Shown here piece after piece: positions 21,056 through 21,894 of a stretch of 21,894 bases of DNA (position 1 is its first letter; each line of letters begins with the position of its first letter). Made by a program: the position numbers and the translations under genes. The notes beneath the pieces are model-generated. The model was given only the letters and a program-made list of their open reading frames with translations, was not told where the DNA came from and did not search any database. The stretch comes from an uncultured Candidatus Saccharibacteria bacterium (GTDB lineage: Bacteria > Patescibacteriota > Saccharimonadia > Saccharimonadales > Saccharimonadaceae), in NCBI GenBank assembly GCA_948663575.1, contig CAPNAV010000016.1, positions 1 to 21,894 of the forward strand, read 5' to 3'.

Positions 21056-21132
21056 GGAATCGTAGCTCAGTTGGTTAGAGCGCTGCCCTGTCACGGCAGA
21101 GGTCGCGAGTTCGAGTCTCGTCGGTTCCGCCA
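21056..21132 (+). tRNA. tRNA-Asp(GTC)
   Basis: Acceptor GGAATCG/CGGTTCC, anticodon stem CTGCC/GGCAG with loop CTGTCAC (anticodon GTC at 21090-21092), a T arm with TTCGAGT, discriminator G and encoded CCA. Confidence 0.95.
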
Positions 21133-21152
21133 TTTTTGATAAAATGGAATAT

Positions 21153-21228
21153 GCCATTGTAGCTCAGTTGGTAGAGCAGCTCATTCGTAACGAGCAGGTC
21201 ACAGGTTCGATCCCTGCCAATGGCTCCA
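21153..21228 (+). tRNA. tRNA-Thr(CGT)
   Basis: Acceptor GCCATTG/CAATGGC, anticodon loop TTCGTAA (anticodon CGT), a T arm with TTCGATC, discriminator T and encoded CCA. The last anticodon-stem pair is A-C. It follows tRNA-Asp by 20 bp and probably shares its promoter. Confidence 0.93.
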
Positions 21229-21504
21229 GTTGAAAAGCTAAGTTGCAAATGTCAATTTCGGAAGGAGTTGATATTTTTGTTTTTATTTATGTTTCTTGCT
21301 GTAATTTATTGATTTAATACGGTTTTGGCTCGATTTTATATCTCTGTTCTTCTAGGGAGGAAATCTCGAATTAGTTGAGTTTTTGAAGCATTGTCGGCTT
21401 GAATAATAAAGTAAATCCTTATCTGTGCTATCACGCAGAAAAAGCTTCATCAGCTCTAATAATAAAGCAAGACTTTATTATTACTCGCATTCCTCGCTTT
21501 ATCA
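21229..21504. other. AT-rich intergenic region before cassette C4
   Basis: No gene is seen. It holds the AATAATAAAG hairpin at 21458-21482 and an unpaired partial copy of that arm near 21402. No 108-bp hairpin element is evident after tRNA-Thr. Confidence 0.5.
21458..21482. repeat. 10-bp hairpin next to cassette C4
   Basis: AATAATAAAG-CAAGA-CTTTATTATT is a perfect stem. Its core, AAAG plus a five-base loop plus CTTT, resembles the hairpin at 383-411. Confidence 0.5.
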
Positions 21505-21840
21505 TTATCTATTATTAGTAGAGACTAGGCAGCGGTGGGAATTTGCATTAGCTCGAATGATACTCTCATTTTCGTAATATGATGGTAAAACCACATCGCC
21601 ACCAGAAGGGCTGATTACGAAGATATAGCTACCTATTGTTCTTTGGGAAACTGATGATTGAAGTTCGCTATTGCTTCCTCTTGCGTTGACAGTAATTGTT
21701 TGATAAGCTACCGATCCGCTGATGTTTATAAAAAGGGGCGATAGTCTCGGATTATGGGTGGAGAAATTTACTTCGGGAAAAGTATGGCCAGCATTAGACC
21801 AGTTGCTATCAGTAACTTCATCGCTCACCAAATTTATCAT
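21505..21840 (-). CDS. FISUMP-type C-terminal domain fragment, cassette C4
   Basis: An intact frame; the cassette proper begins in the shared motif at 21818-21832 (LVSDEVTDSNWSNAGHTFPE), continues SPLFINISGS, a variable middle (RGSNSELQSSVSQRT) and ends NSHRCLVSTNNR plus stop in the shared 3' block (21510-21541). The in-frame ATG at 21840 is just upstream of the motif and has no SD. It is about 10 kb from cassettes C1-C3 yet has the same boundaries, showing that the cassette is the unit that moves or is copied. Confidence 0.6.
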   Translation of the reverse strand: MINLVSDEVTDSNWSNAGHTFPEVNFSTHNPRLSPLFINISGSVAYQTITVNARGSNSELQSSVSQRTIGSYIFVISPSGGDVVLPSYYENESIIRANANSHRCLVSTNNR

Positions 21841-21894
21841 GGACAGTCTACACTTATTACAACAACTATTTAACGTAGTCGAACGTATCTAGTT

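Overview
The window most likely comes from a member of the Candidate Phyla Radiation, probably a Saccharibacteria (TM7) relative. The reasons are a Gram-positive-style type IV pilus set with no PilQ/PilP, FISUMP-type surface-domain fragments, compact genes with ATGA/TAATG overlaps, and standard use of TGA as stop. That placement is inference; no marker gene such as 16S rRNA is present.

Layout. 1-723 is gene-free but rich in hairpins and carries one copy of a two-hairpin element. 724-10482 is a complete type IV pilus locus: pilM, a long pilN-like gene, a pilO-like gene, a small EF-hand membrane protein, pilB, pilT, pilC, a prepilin and the prepilin peptidase pilD. Promoters sit before pilM, pilT, the prepilin and pilD. 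10483-10858 holds a 108-bp hairpin element and degenerate relatives. 10859-11879 is an array of three leftward C-terminal FISUMP-domain fragments with conserved ends; a fourth lies at 21505-21840. 11941-12119 is a strong candidate replication origin with a phased row of DnaA boxes, followed by a Xer-type recombinase.

13525-21228 is mixed: tRNA-Arg(CCT) with a duplicated 3' end, an HD-domain protein, a small hypothetical protein, ndk with a long structured leader, a SurA-N/foldase-like membrane protein, tRNA-Gly(CCC), a coiled-coil protein with a possible ADP-ribosyltransferase-like domain, a GtrA/GT2 pair, a DUF308/HdeD-like membrane protein, tRNA-Asp(GTC) and tRNA-Thr(CGT).

How it fits together. 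PilM, the PilN-like and PilO-like proteins form the inner assembly platform with PilC. PilB and PilT would power extension and retraction, and PilD would process the single prepilin. Ca2+-type EF-hand loops in two neighbouring platform proteins suggest a calcium input. The most unusual candidate system is the set of start-less, intact FISUMP cassettes with conserved boundaries and divergent middles. They look like a silent store for varying a surface protein whose expressed copy is outside the window. Several genes appear to be transcribed from TATAAT boxes placed so that the mRNA starts at, or a few bases before, the start codon.
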